Origin: Gambelia wislizenii
Lineage: Eukaryota; Chordata; Lepidosauria; Squamata; Crotaphytidae
Length of the DNA stretch: 64,000 nt
Direction: 5' to 3'
Assembly (NCBI GenBank): GCA_030847615.1
Contig: JAUMIR010000003.1
Span: 288,542,265 to 288,606,264, forward strand
In this document: in pieces, positions 1 to 11,284 of the stretch
Position numbering within the stretch: position 1 is the first letter of the stretch
Layout: the number at the start of each line of letters is the position of its first letter
Made by a program: the position numbers and the translations under genes
Notes under the pieces: model-generated
The model's database searches: none
The model's input: only the letters and a program-made list of their open reading frames with translations
Told to the model about the DNA's origin: nothing

Positions 1-191
<191 letters not shown>

Positions 192-261
192 TAGAGTGGG
201 GAAAACAAAGCTGAATCTATGTAGCACAAGCAGTTAGACAGTGGAAGTTAACTGCTTACCA

Positions 262-1325
262 TAGATTTTCCTTGGGTTTTTTCCAGGCTGTGAGGCTGTG
301 TTCTGGAATAGTTTTATTTCTGATGTTTTGCCTGCATCTGTGGCTGCCATCTTCAGAGAATGGTTGGGTAGGAGTGTGTCTGGGGTTTATATGCTATGAA
401 CCCCTGTAGGGGGGTATATGTAAATTTGTGTAATCGAATGGTTAGTTTCTGGGTATAGAAATGCAAGGCTCATTAGTATCTGTTTGGCTGATGGTTGGTT
501 GATGGGCTATTATCTGCTGGGGATCCCCATGTCCCTGGGTGGAATTCCTTTGTAAGTGTTGAGTTTTTATCCTATTGTATTTCAAAATTGTATTTTTATC
601 CTATTGTATTTCAAGCCAGATTTTGTTTACTTTTAGGGTTTCTTCTTTCCTGTTGAAGTTGTCCAGGTGTTTGTGGATTTCAATAGCTTCTCTGTGCATT
701 CTGACATGATAGTTGTTGGCTTGGTCCAGAATTTCTGTGTTTTTAAATAACATTTTGTGTCCAGGTTGGTTTATAACATGTTCTGCTACTGCTGATTTTT
801 CTGGTTGGCCCAGTCTGCAGTGTCTCTCATGTTCGTTGATTCATGTTTGCACACTGCGTTTTGTGGTCCCTATGTAAACTTGTCCACAGCTGCATGGTAT
901 GCGGTAAACTCCTGCAGCTATGAGAGGGTCTCTTTTGTGCTTCACTGAGCGTAGCATTTCTTGGCTCAGCGGACAAAAGAGACCCTCTCACAGCTGCAGG
1001 ACATGTTATAAACCAACCTAGACACAAAATGTTATTTAAAAACACAGAAATTCTGGACCAGACCAACAACTATCATGTCAGAATGCACAGAGAAGCTATT
1101 GAAATCCACAAACACCTGGACAACTTCAACAGGAGAAGAGGAAACCCTAAAAGTAAACAAAATCTGGCTCCCAGTTTTGAAATACAATAGAATTAAAACT
1201 CAACATTTACAAAGGAATTCCACCCAGGGACATGGGGATCCCCAACAGATAATGGCCCATCAACCAACCATCAACCAAACAGACACGAACAAGCCTTGCA
1301 ATAATACTCTCAATTTCAAATTATA
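262..1325. mobile_element. Penelope-like element, 3' portion, two copies joined head to head
   Basis: Positions 968 down to 262 read on the - strand as the GIY-YIG endonuclease end of a Penelope-like element plus its 3' UTR. Positions 969-1325 read the same region again on the + strand, so the two copies meet head to head at 968/969. The + copy lacks a block between the repeated 'ACAGCTGCAGGA' and 'ATGTTATAAACC' segments that the - copy has. Both encode the peptide running HKMLFKNTEILDQ through HREAIEIHKHLDNFN, which is nearly the same as the copy at 31,835-32,626. Penelope elements use a reverse transcriptase and a GIY-YIG nuclease and often insert as partial inverted or tandem copies. The copies are non-functional. 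Confidence 0.85.
318..360 (-). ncRNA. Decayed hammerhead-ribozyme-like motif of the Penelope 3' UTR
   Basis: On the - strand the order is TTCT, then CTGAAGA, a short stem-loop, AAAAC, ATC, then AGAA. This is the same order as the better preserved copy at 32,528-32,570. The outer TTCT/AGAA arms still pair, but the core GAAA has become AAAA, so it is probably inactive. Assignment rests on the published presence of hammerhead motifs in Penelope-like elements and on comparison with the second copy. Confidence 0.4.
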
Positions 1326-2387
1326 AATGTAAGTACATACTGTGTGGTATACAATCCATATTCCTTTTTAAGGCTATAACTAAAGTAGGAAGTTTCTTTG
1401 AACAATTTCCTTTACATGTATTGGGTATAGAGATTTTGTGGAGTAACTCACAAAAACACTTGCACTGTGATTTCTCTTGCTGCATTACATTTCTGTATGT
1501 AATTCTTGTAACTAGGGATCTCTAAGATTATTTGAGAACTTAAAAAAACAACATGTTAATTTTTTCTGTAGTTAATGGCAATTAAGGGGCCTTTTAACAG
1601 GAGCAGTTCAGACAGTTAACCTCTAGATCCAAATGTCAGCTGTATCAAATGGGTTGTAAGCAGACTGTGGCTGATTCATACAAAGTTTTAGATTTTATTT
1701 TTTGTTACGGGAACTGTTAGGAAAGGTAGAATAGAAGAACCGACAATTGTCAATCCATATTTGTTCAAGTAGCTGCTGAGCACATATTTATAGCAAGGGT
1801 CAGTTGGATATTGAATGTGATGGAAAGAAGCTGGCATTACTCAGAGCCATCCCAGAGTGGATGAATGGGAGTGGCTGTTAAACAGCTAGGCTGAGCATTT
1901 ATTTACTTCTTGAAACAACTTGAAGTCATGTTATATCAACAGTAATTTGGGGGCAAATGCATCTTTTAAAAAATGGAAAAATTTGCAGTGTTTCTAATAT
2001 GGAAACAGGTGCAGGAAAGAGCTGTGTTCTGGCAATCCTTTTCTGCACACATTTCTCTGGATGCAATCCAATGTAATTATTTGAAAACAATAAGCCAAAT
2101 ATTCTGAACAAATGTTTAATTGGTAAGCATTTTATCCTTTAATATGGATGCCAAGAACTCAGCTGGAAAACGTTGTAAATGATAGGCAGTTTCAAAACAC
2201 CCACTTCAAATGTTATTAATTTCTGAAGGGCAGCATTTTTCTCTGCTGGCCATGTGTCTTGTGTGGCCACATAAAGGGGCCCTAAACATCTCTCAGTACT
2301 CCTTTTAATAGACTCATTTATTTAATTGGTCACTTCACCAAACCCTTTATTCCCTAGGATGATGCCATGACAGTTTAAGTGGAATTT

Positions 2388-2817
2388 GTTGTAGTGTACC
2401 TTCATATAGTTTCTGATTTACGGCAACCCTAAGGCAATCCTATCATGGGATATCCAAGGTTCACTCAGCCTTCCATCCTTTTGTAGATCGGTAAAATGAG
2501 TACCCAGCTTGTGGGGGCAATTAGCTAACACATTGGAAACTGTTTAATGCAGTATAGATGTGTAAATAGCTATTGCTTGAAACAATTTGTAAGCCGCTCT
2601 GATAGCCTTGTGGCTGAAGAGTGGGGTATAAATAAATAAATAAATTCTTGGCAAGAATTGTTCAAGGCAGGGATTGCTTTTGCCTTCCTCTGAAGCTCAG
2701 AGAGTGTGTGACTTGTCCAGGATCAACCAATGAGTTACATGGCTGAGCAGGTATTCAAACCCTGGTCTCCATGGTCATAGTTCAACACTCAGACCACACT
2801 GGCTCTCTCAGTACCAT
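2388..2817 (-). repeat. tRNA-derived SINE with BovB-like tail, interrupted by another SINE
   Basis: Reading on the - strand, the head (2,817 downwards) has the tRNA-like B-box region and the phrase about 'CCAGGGTTTGAATACC'. The body contains the CAGAGGAAGGCAA segment and the tail contains the AGGGTTGCCGTAAATC segment that resembles a BovB 3' end. The element is split at about 2,454 by a second SINE ending at about 2,646 in ATAAATAAATAAAT. SINEs of this type are mobilised by the BovB LINE, which is also present in this window. Confidence 0.7.
2454..2646 (+). repeat. SINE 3' half nested inside another SINE
   Basis: The segment from 'CTCAGCCTTCCATCC' through 'GGTAAAATGAGTACCCAGC' to a (AAAT)n tail is a 5'-truncated copy of the SINE family seen complete in reverse orientation at 17,248-17,478. 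Its insertion is younger than the host SINE at 2,388-2,817. Confidence 0.7.
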
Positions 2818-3004
2818 AACTGGGTAGTGTGACTAGACCCCCCATACTCATCATCTTTGGGAACAAAACAAGTTGTGGATAAATGTTCTGCCATTCATGT
2901 ACATACCTTCTCTTCCACATGTATAGATATGAAACTTCAATGTTCTGTTGGTAAGACAATCATCAAAAGTTTATTTCTATACCTGCCTGCAAATAATTGA
3001 CCAT

Positions 3005-3172
3005 GAGCCAGTTCACACTACACAGTTAGAGTAGCTTGGAGAAGCACTAGAGCATTCTGGGTATGCATTTGAAATGCCCCTCCCTCATTTGCAAATCCCA
3101 GGGTTCCATGGGATGTTGTCATTGCTGTCAAAGTGGAATCATAGCACTAGAATTGTGTGGTGTGAAAGAGCC
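3005..3172. mobile_element. Short MITE-like element in the APP intron
   Basis: The left end TTCACACTACACAGTT and the reverse complement of the right end TTCACACCACACAATT form a 16-base terminal inverted repeat with 14 matches, about 165 bp apart. There is no coding capacity. The superfamily is not identifiable from the ends alone, and no clear target-site duplication was seen. Confidence 0.45.
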
Positions 3173-3335
3173 CCATGATAGCACACTTCTAGATTGTCTT
3201 TTGATTATGTGGCTGTCCTTCTAGAGCTTTTGTATTCAAACCTGTTCTACTTCAAAGGGGACAAGCATTGCAAATGTGGCAATTGTAAACTGCCTGTGGT
3301 GGAATTAACTGTCATCTTCCTTATGGCTGCCTTAG

Positions 3336-3437
<102 letters not shown>

Positions 3438-4308
3438 AACACCACAGCAGCCTCAAGAGTTGGACAGCAAATGATTGCTTCACTGCCCCATTGGTGTTCA
3501 GTTAGAGAATAACGTGGAAACAAGCAGACAAGCAAGCAAACAAAAAACACTTTGTTCTATTATTTACTCATTATCGCCTTTTGACAGCTGTGCTGTAACA
3601 CAAGTAGATGCCTGAACTTGAATTATAAAATCAGTAATGTAATCTCTCTTTACATTTCAGTCTTTACATTACATTATTAATGAATGTTTTTGTGTACTGT
3701 AAAGTTTAACTGTACCTAACTAGTGCATGAATAGATTCTTTCCCAATTATTTATCATATAGCTCCTTTAGCCAGTTGTATATTATTCTTGTGATTTGTGA
3801 TGGGTGGGGGAGGGGAGTCCTAATTGAAATATGCTTTAAGACTTGATGGGGGATGCTTTCTGTGTATGTGAGACTGAGCTGCTTCTCTTTGCTGAGTTTT
3901 TCTTCTGATCACTATGCATTTTACGATCAAGATTATGATGATGATTATTATTTTTTAGAAAAGTATTCCAGATGAGTTAAGATTATTTTCTTCTGCAGTT
4001 GCATTTTATTGTACAGATTGTTGCTTCTGCTGTACTAGTGATGTAGAAATCATGGGAATACACGTTTGTTTCTTTGTGCCTGTTTTATGTGCACACCTTA
4101 GGCATTAAGGGGGTAAGACTTTTTTTCCCATGTATCTTTTCATCTTTTTAAAAAAATAATCCCTGTTAAGTGTGAGCACTTTTATAGGGGGTGGGTGGGG
4201 AAAGTGCCTGCTGGTTGAAAATTAACAGGGATCTTACCAACGTTTCTGCAAGATGATTGTACAGAATCATTGCTTCTGAACTGATAGCTTTCTACACTGT
4301 GTTACATA

Positions 4309-4325
4309 AATAAATTACAAATAAA
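4309..4325 (+). terminator. APP: Proximal APP poly(A) signals
   Basis: Two AATAAA hexamers (4309-4314, 4320-4325) lie in the conserved context that precedes the short-isoform cleavage site of mammalian APP. Confidence 0.75.
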
Positions 4326-4572
4326 ACCATTGGGCAAGAGTTTTATTTGGATGAAGAAATAAGTATTGAGGGGGAGGTGACTGTAACAGTGACCATCGTA
4401 TGTGCACATTTGGGGTTGGCTAGATCTCCCCTCCCAGTAGGCCGGGATCATAGAATTCCCATTTTGAATATAATGAAACAAAATGGCATTGGGTGAGAGG
4501 GGTGTTTGCTTGGGCATGCCTTCCCTCTAAAATGTCTCTTTTTTTGAGTTTGTATAATAGTGTTTTAATGTA

Positions 4573-4578
4573 AATAAA
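4573..4578 (+). terminator. APP: Distal APP poly(A) signal
   Basis: AATAAA is followed by the conserved 'TACATTCCTGGAGGAG' block at the end of the long APP 3' UTR. Confidence 0.85.
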
Positions 4579-4599
4579 TACATTCCTGGAGGAGTTCCA

Positions 4600-7075
4600 T
4601 TGTAGTGGTGTGATTCTGTAACAGTTATGCTGAGTTGCCTACTTGGTTATTTTGATGCACCATGGGAGTAAGTGCTCAGGGCTTCCCCAGTAAGCAAAGT
4701 AAGTAAGGCATTAGCTGTTCACCAAAGAGCAAGCTTTTGGTGGGACTTCTGTAATGTTATTAGTGCCTTATTGAAGTTGGAAAAGCAAGTGTATTAGTGG
4801 CTTCTGCCAGACTATCACCCAAGCCCCAAAGTTAACTGCTTGTAATAGGGGCAGTGGAAGAGTGGGGGTGGGGGGGGGAGGTTAGCAATTTAAACAAGTC
4901 CCATTTTTTTTCAAATCAGCCATAACCATTGTAAGTAACTTGGAAAGGAAGGAAAATGTAGCCACAAGAGGCAATTTTAGCAGCAGCTGTGTGGCACTTT
5001 CTTGCCAAGAAGCCTCTGTTCACACAGGTTCACACTGTACTTTTCTTCTAGGCAGTCCATTGACAACTGAGATGGTGATAACATAGAAACTGTAAATCTT
5101 GGAGAGATCCATCTCAGGGGGGAAGCACTGCAAATGGTTCCAAAGTGATTGCTGACTTTACACAAGCCAAACCTACCTACCTGCCAGAAAACAATCCCTT
5201 GCTTGTCACTATTTAATCCTAAAATACTCTGCATAATTGTGTGTGTGGGGGGATATTGCTTGTAGAATTAGCAATACATAGTTAAAGGAGCTTTATGTGA
5301 AATTGCAAGATTGGTGTAATTTTTTTCTTTGTGGTCTTTTTACAGCCCCACAATTGGGAGTTCATATTCAGAACCTTCAGGAAATCCACTTACAGAGCTG
5401 GTGCTCCTGTCATCCTTGGAATGGGCAGCATATATCCTAATGAAATCCTTTAGAGTATTCTACTTTGTCTTCCCTGTCACTAAATGCCAACTCAGATCTC
5501 CACGTGGTCTTTTATTTTATTGTGATAGTTTCTACTTTCTTCTAATTTGCCTTTATTTCCAGTGTTTTCACATCAGCTGATGCCTTCCTGGCACACACAT
5601 AGCTGGACTGCTCACCTTTAAGGTTTTACTGAGTTGGACTTAAAACACCCCCTTCAATAATGTAAAGACAGAGTCAAGCTTCATGTATCTACAACATCTC
5701 CAAAGCTTCTGAAGGGTCTCAAAGAAGGGAATAAATCGTATCAACAATACAGTTGCTGTAAAGTTGCTGTAAGCCATCTTGTTGCCTTCAGTTTCAATAT
5801 TATTTCAGTGACTATGGCTGTTACTCTATGACAAAATGCATACACAAGATTCCATGTGTAACTCAATAGATCACTCTGATTGCCACAATGCCGACTTATA
5901 TGGATTCTTAGGATGTAATTCAGGATATAATTAAGCTTAGCGTAATTATAAAGAAACAACAACAAAACAGTTTCTCCCTTGTTGCCTTTCCATCTTTGTA
6001 GTATAACTTCAAACAGGCATATTCTTGTTAGCAGGGACTAAAAAGAAAACATTTAAAAGGGGTGGTGAGAGGAGTTTAGTCAGATTTCATGAAAATATAA
6101 AAATTCTAATTTACAGGAAGACAATGAGCAAACCATTCTGATTTGCAGCATCTAAGCAAAGGATTATATAACTACTCTCTCCCCCCTGCTGCTCATTTGC
6201 TCCTAGTTAATGTAGGCACCATCATTCTGACTGGCACATACCTCCTCATCTTTTAAAATAATATCTGTGGGTTGGATTTGAAGGACCCCTCACCTGATAG
6301 ATTAAGGGTGTATATGAAGGAAAAACTAACAAGTTACTTTTAATACATAGCATGCAGCTGCGTCTGTTTATTAATTGTTTGTTTTATTAAAAAATAATTT
6401 AAGGAGAACTGATTTGGATACTAACATAGCATGTAGGAGATGTGAGCTTTTTACGACCAGGTGGGGTCCCAATTTGGATTTGGCCTGACCCCTGAAATTT
6501 GCATATGACTCCCCATTCCCCATAATGATCTAGAGAGCCTCATCCACTGAGGTCCTATCAGTTTCAAGAGGCACATTGAAGTGAAAGCCATGGTACAACT
6601 TACAGATACAATGTAACTTACAGATACATTGATGACAGATGGGGAAATGATAAGTAACAAAATCAGGACTGGCATCCTGTTGGGAAGCCACATCATAAAT
6701 TGATTTACGATTATGTAAAGTTGAATTGCACTGTTGTGCAACATTTGTATTCTCAGGAGGGAAGCCATAGCTATGCCATTGGGATCATTGTGCAAGTGGA
6801 ATCAACAACATGGACACTGCACAACATGTCCCACTGAGCAATAGAATCCTCCATTGCACAATGGGATGCTTTGTGCAGTGCTTCGTGCATCATCACAGTT
6901 CACTAGCATGGTTGTGTATTGTGTCAGCAACATATAGCTGTCATTATAAAGTTATGCATCATAGCCTCTGATGCAGGATCTCAGCCTAACTGTTCTTGCG
7001 CCTGACAGCTTTATGTGCACATGGTCCCTGAGTACACATCTTGGTCAGCTCTTGTAGGTCTACAGAGTTCTTTTT
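4600..7075. other. Intergenic, no recognisable gene or repeat
   Basis: I see only short open frames with no recognisable domains, codon bias or splice context. A G-rich run lies at 4,865-4,881. The stretch 6,430-7,060 has the look of old repeat DNA, but I cannot assign it. Confidence 0.5.

Positions 7076-7077
<2 letters not shown>

Positions 7078-7113
<36 letters not shown>
7078..7113. repeat. (AT)n microsatellite
   Basis: About 18 uninterrupted AT dinucleotides abut the 3' end of the L1 remnant. Confidence 0.95.
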
Positions 7114-7114
<1 letters not shown>

Positions 7115-8940
7115 CTTAAAAACATACAACAAACATTTCAATCTTTCATTTATATTAAATGATACATAATTTTCAACTTAATTATTCACATTAATTTAAT
7201 TACTCTCCACCCCCCTACAAAGTGCTCCCCACCCCTAGAACCATCTATACCATTTATTCCATTTTCCAAAATTGCAATAATTCTTTAGGAGGTGTATGCC
7301 CCTTATTTCTTTAAAAAAAAATATTCTACAAATGGCTTCCATATTTCATCAAAATGACAGCTTTTTCATAATCCTTTTTTAACTTTCAGTCTGCATGTTA
7401 TTTTATCATTAATAACAATATCCCAAACTTCTCTATACCATTCCTCTATTTGATAATCTCCTTGAATCTTCCAGTTTCTGGGTATCATTAATCTTGCTGC
7501 TGTTAATAATTTTGTAATCAAATACTTAATAACTTGGATACAATTAACCTTATCATAAATTGATAATAATGCAATATCTGGACACATTTCTAAATCTTGT
7601 CCTTTTATCTCTCTTATTTCTTTAAATACCATTTGCCAAAATTTCTGTACATACTTACAACTCCACCACATGTGGACATAAGTGCCTTTTTCTTGACATC
7701 CTCTCCAACATAACATTGAATAATTTTGATCTATTTGACTTAATCTTACTGGTGTCAGGTACCATCTCCATACCAATTTATAACAATTTTCTTTTATTCT
7801 TACAGAAATACTTTCTGAGATGCCAAGTCCCAAATTTCCCCCCAACTCTGATTACTTATTGGTTGCATTAAATCATAATCCTATCTTACCTTAAGATAAT
7901 AATTTTGTTCTTCAGTTTTCAACAGTAATTTATATAATTCACTTATGGTACCCTTTATTATTTCATTTTGTTCCTTATTTTCTCTTTGTATAATCATCTC
8001 TTCGAATCTAGTATATTCTTGACATTCCTTATTTACCTTTATCCATTTCATTGTCCAATGTTCTAATTGTATACAATTCAACCAGGATATCTTTAAACCT
8101 TGTAATCTCTCTTTTATTTGCTCTCTACTACCCATCTTTTTTGTCCAATCTTTTATTTTGATTATTTTCTTTTCTCTTAATCCCTTTTCCAAATCTCTTA
8201 AGTTTACTGGAAATGTTTCCATAATCACCACTGCAGTTTAATGGAGAAATAGTAAGTATTAACTTTTCTTTATATTTTGCCTATATCTCTAAAATGTTCT
8301 TCAAAAGGGGATTATCTATTTTCCCAATCCATTTCTTAATAATTTTATTAAAATTATATTTTCCAATTTATATTTGTGTATCTGTTTCTAACCAATCTAG
8401 TTCCTCTTGTCCTGTTATTGCTTCTATAACATATCTAATCTATATAATATATGTTTAAGTTAGGGAGACCTAATCCTCCCATTTTCTGAGGTTTATACCA
8501 TCTTTTCTTATTAACCCTCGCTTTCCTATCTCCATTACAATCGTTATTAATTATTGTTTGCCAATTCTTTATCTCTGATTCCAATATCTTAATTGGTAAC
8601 ATCCTAAATAGAAAATTAATTTTGGGTAATATCTTCATTTTAACATTTGCTATTCTACTAAACCATGACAATTTTATTTTCCTAAATTCCTCTAATTTTC
8701 TTTTAACCTCTTGTGTTATTTTAATATAATTTTAATCTTCTAATTTTTAAGTTCGTAGTTATAATAATTCCTAAATATTTAATTGAGTCTTTCATTCTAA
8801 TATTACTTTTTTCATCCCATAAGCTCTTGTTCATCTATCCTACTATAGTTAAACAACATCATCTCTGATTTTGTCCAATTTATTTGTAGTCCTGTCATTT
8901 CCCGAAATTCTTTTAAATAAGCTTCTATTCTATCTATGAG
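7114..8940 (-). mobile_element. L1 LINE, 3' half of ORF2 and 3' UTR, decayed
   Basis: On the - strand the frames give L1 ORF2 signatures in order. They are a reverse-transcriptase thumb region (INWTKSEMM, about 8,880), the 'KMGGLGLPNLNIYY' motif (8,440-8,480), and the C-terminal 'RWYLTPVRLSQI' to 'CWRGCQEKGTYVHMWWSC' cysteine motif (7,650-7,770). The frames are broken by several frameshifts, so this is a dead copy. The 5' end is truncated at about 8,940, where gypsy gag sequence begins. A 76-bp copy of part of this L1 family recurs at 10,171-10,246. Confidence 0.85.
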
Positions 8941-9750
8941 TTATTTAAGGAAATTGTGAAGCAAAGATTTGGTTTAACTCCAGAACACCATAGGAGAGAA
9001 TTTAGAAGGATAAAGAAAAGACCTGAGGAAACTTTTTCTCAACTGGTGTGTAGGCTAGATTACTATTTAAAAAGCTGGATAGGTGGTTATAAGGTAACAT
9101 CCAAAGAAGAGTTGCAAAGTTTAATCGGTTTGGAACAATTTTATAATATAATTCCCCAAGAATATAAATGGGGAAAAAAACCAAATTCAGGATAAAAAAA
9201 CCAAACCAGGATAAAAAAAAAAACCAAAAGAGTAGCAGGAGCTGCTAAAATGGTTGGTGAGTTGGTGTTGAATAGAGAAGATGATAGAGGAATGTCAAAA
9301 ACCAAAGAAGGGTTTCAGTGGAGAGACAAAAAGGACTCTAAAAACTGGCAAGCTCAAAAAGACAGAAATGGTGAGAGAAAACTTTATAAACCTTGGCAAC
9401 AAAGAAAAACGGCAGAACTGGAAAGAAAAAAAAATGGGTTGAGAGAATGTGACCCTGAGGAAAGAACGAAAGATAGATTGTCGAAAGAAAGTCAGTTCAG
9501 ACCAAAACAACAAAGTTGTTATCAATGTGGAGAGATAGGACATTTGAGATTTAATTGTCCAAAACTTTACCAGAAGAAGTTTAAAACACCCATAAAGCCA
9601 GTACATTGTGTAACATTAGCTGGCCAGGCAGACAAACAATGTAGCAATGGTCGAGGCCCAGAAGCTGCAGTTGTTATGGAAATGGCAGCCAGTAAAGCAA
9701 TTGACTGTCAAGATGTGCTTGTTTATAAAGCCTGTTCCTGGAGAATTTAG
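8941..9750 (+). pseudogene. Gmr1-type Gag: SCAN-like domain and CCHC zinc knuckle
   Basis: The first block (8,956-9,195) reads KQRFGLTPEHHRREFRRI and then RPEETFSQLVCRLDYYLKSW, with the 'LIGLEQFYNIIPQEYKW' helix. That is the layout of a SCAN domain or Gmr1 capsid C-terminal domain (L..F..W and LEQF...P). After a stop and frame change at about 9,195-9,250, a basic region leads to one knuckle, C-YQ-C-GEIG-H-LRFN-C (CX2CX4HX4C), at about 9,515-9,560. The family function is packaging element RNA in virus-like particles. The N-terminal capsid part is missing and the frame is broken, so no protein is expected. Confidence 0.75.
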
Positions 9751-9782
9751 TGATAAAGAACATACAGAATTAATTCAGATAG

Positions 9783-9986
9783 ATGATAACTGGGTGTGGG
9801 GTTTCCGTGACTGGATCTGAAGTGCATATAATCAAATCCCATCTAGTGAATAAACAAAACATCTGCCTACGAGAAACATTGACTTTAAAAGGTTTAGGGG
9901 ATCCTCCATTTACAACCCCTGTTGCAAAACTAAACGTTTCTTTTAGAGGACACGAACTGCAGTGGAAGTTTGCCCTCTGGGATGAT
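9783..9986 (+). pseudogene. Aspartic-protease-like remnant of the gypsy element
   Basis: The frame reads ITGCGVSVTGSE at the position expected for a retropepsin active-site loop ('DTG'-like) and continues to LQWKFALWDD, where an 8-bp target duplication marks an insertion at 9,987-10,251. The catalytic Asp is not visible in this frame, so the assignment rests on position and weak similarity. Confidence 0.45.
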
Positions 9987-10251
9987 AATAATAATAATAT
10001 AATAATAAAATTTTATTTCTATCCCGCCCCTCTGCAATGCAATCGGGGCGGCTTACAATATAAAAACTCCATAGTCCCAGGACCCTAGCCCACCCACCCC
10101 TTAAAATAATATTAAATTATAGAAGATTAAAAACATACAATAATTAATATATAAATTAGAAAGACAAAAATTTGTATAATCATCTCTTTGAATCTAGTAT
10201 ATTCTTGACATTCCTTATTTACCCTTATCCATTTCATTGTCCAATGGGATA
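9987..10251 (-). mobile_element. Chimeric L2-tail/L1 retrocopy flanked by an 8-bp target duplication
   Basis: On the - strand the insert starts with 76 bp of L1 ORF2 (10,246 to 10,171, matching 7,981-8,057). It then switches to the 3' UTR of the local L2 family (10,170 to 9,987, matching 21,600-21,760) and ends in a TTA/TAA microsatellite tail. GGGATGAT occurs on both sides (9,979-9,986 and 10,252-10,259). The shared duplication means both parts entered in one event, as expected for template switching during L2 reverse transcription. Confidence 0.75.
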
Positions 10252-10316
10252 GGGATGATATTCCTATCCCATGTCTAATTGGAAATTATTTAGATCGACA
10301 CCTTAGATTTGCTTTA

Positions 10317-11284
10317 GTGGTAATGAGACAGCAGAACCAGGAAGAAGTTTTAAAACCAGATAACCCCATACAAAAAAACCAAATCGAATCTGCTATCACT
10401 TGTGAGGAAAGTAATCACTTTGAGATTAATGATAGAGAAGGTTGTGAGGAGATTCAAGTTAAAAACCAAGCAGACTTTGGGCAAGAACAACAGAGGGATG
10501 GAAGTTTAAAACCTTTGTTTGCTTTAGCTGAAGAAGAAGGGGATGTGGAGCTGAGTACAACTCACCCTCAAAGATTTAAAGTCATTCAAGATCGTTTATA
10601 TCGAGAAGTCCTCAGATGTAAATATAACACTCAAAAGGAAATGCAAAAACAATTAGTAGTTCCTCACAGATATAGGAGCCAGATCTTGGAAATTGCCCAT
10701 TCCAGTTCATTTTGAGGACACCTGGAATTAAGAAGACTAACCAGCGAGTCTCTTTAAATTTTTATTGGCCAAAAATGGGACAAGAGATAAAATCTTTCTG
10801 TAAATCCTGCAATGTTTGTGAGAAAGTGGGGACAAGGTAAGATAAGACCAGAGCTAAGCTTTGTCCCTTGCCAGTTATGTCCCAGACATTCCAAAGAATA
10901 GGGATGGATAGAATATGGCCACTACCTTGAGCCACTCAGAGAGGAAATAGGTACATTCTTACTATAATGGATTATGCCACGAGATACCCTGAAGCAATAG
11001 CATTACGAAATAGAAAGGCAACAACGGTGGCTAATGCTCTGATAAATACTTTTTCCAGATTAGGGTTCCCAAGTGAGGTAATTTCAGACTTTGGGGGATC
11101 GTTCACCTCCAAAGTGATGCAAATGTTATGGGAACTTCGTTGAGTAAAACATTTAACCACAAGTCCATATCACCCTCAAAGTAATGGGCTTATTAGAAAA
11201 CTTTAATGGGATTTTAGTCAATATGATAAAGTCCTACACAGCATAAAATCAAATGACTGGGACACTAAATTACAACACCTATTA
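10317..11284 (+). pseudogene. Gypsy integrase, N-terminal zinc region and catalytic core
   Basis: The pre-integrase linker ends in RFKVIQDRLYREV and 'KQLVVPHRYRSQILEIAHS'. The H2C2 zinc region follows in pieces (AHSSSF, GHLELRR, then C-KS-C at about 10,808-10,816). The core reads, over three frames, TIMDYATRYPEAIALRN (about 10,965-11,010), then FPSEVISDFGGSFTSKVM (about 11,065-11,115), then SPYHPQSNGL (about 11,165-11,195). These are the expected D,D positions and the region approaching the catalytic E. The frame is broken repeatedly, and a Tigger-like element interrupts the domain at 11,285. Confidence 0.75.

Larger units (their letters stand above)
3438..4595 (+). other. APP: APP 3' UTR with proximal and distal poly(A) signals
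   Basis: The sequence after the stop keeps blocks I recognise from mammalian APP 3' UTRs. One is the 'CTGATAGCTTTCTACACTGTG' neighbourhood, directly followed by AATAAA hexamers at 4309-4314 and 4320-4325 (proximal site). The other is AATAAA at 4573-4578 followed by 'TACATTCCTGGAGGAG' (distal site). Mammalian APP uses both sites. The exact cleavage position (about 4,590-4,600) is inferred. No transposon lies inside the UTR. Confidence 0.85.

Noticed and set aside
1075..1326. Possible extra APP exon in the intron
   Set aside because: The frame is the GIY-YIG tail of a Penelope copy and has no splice sites in phase with exon 17 or 18.
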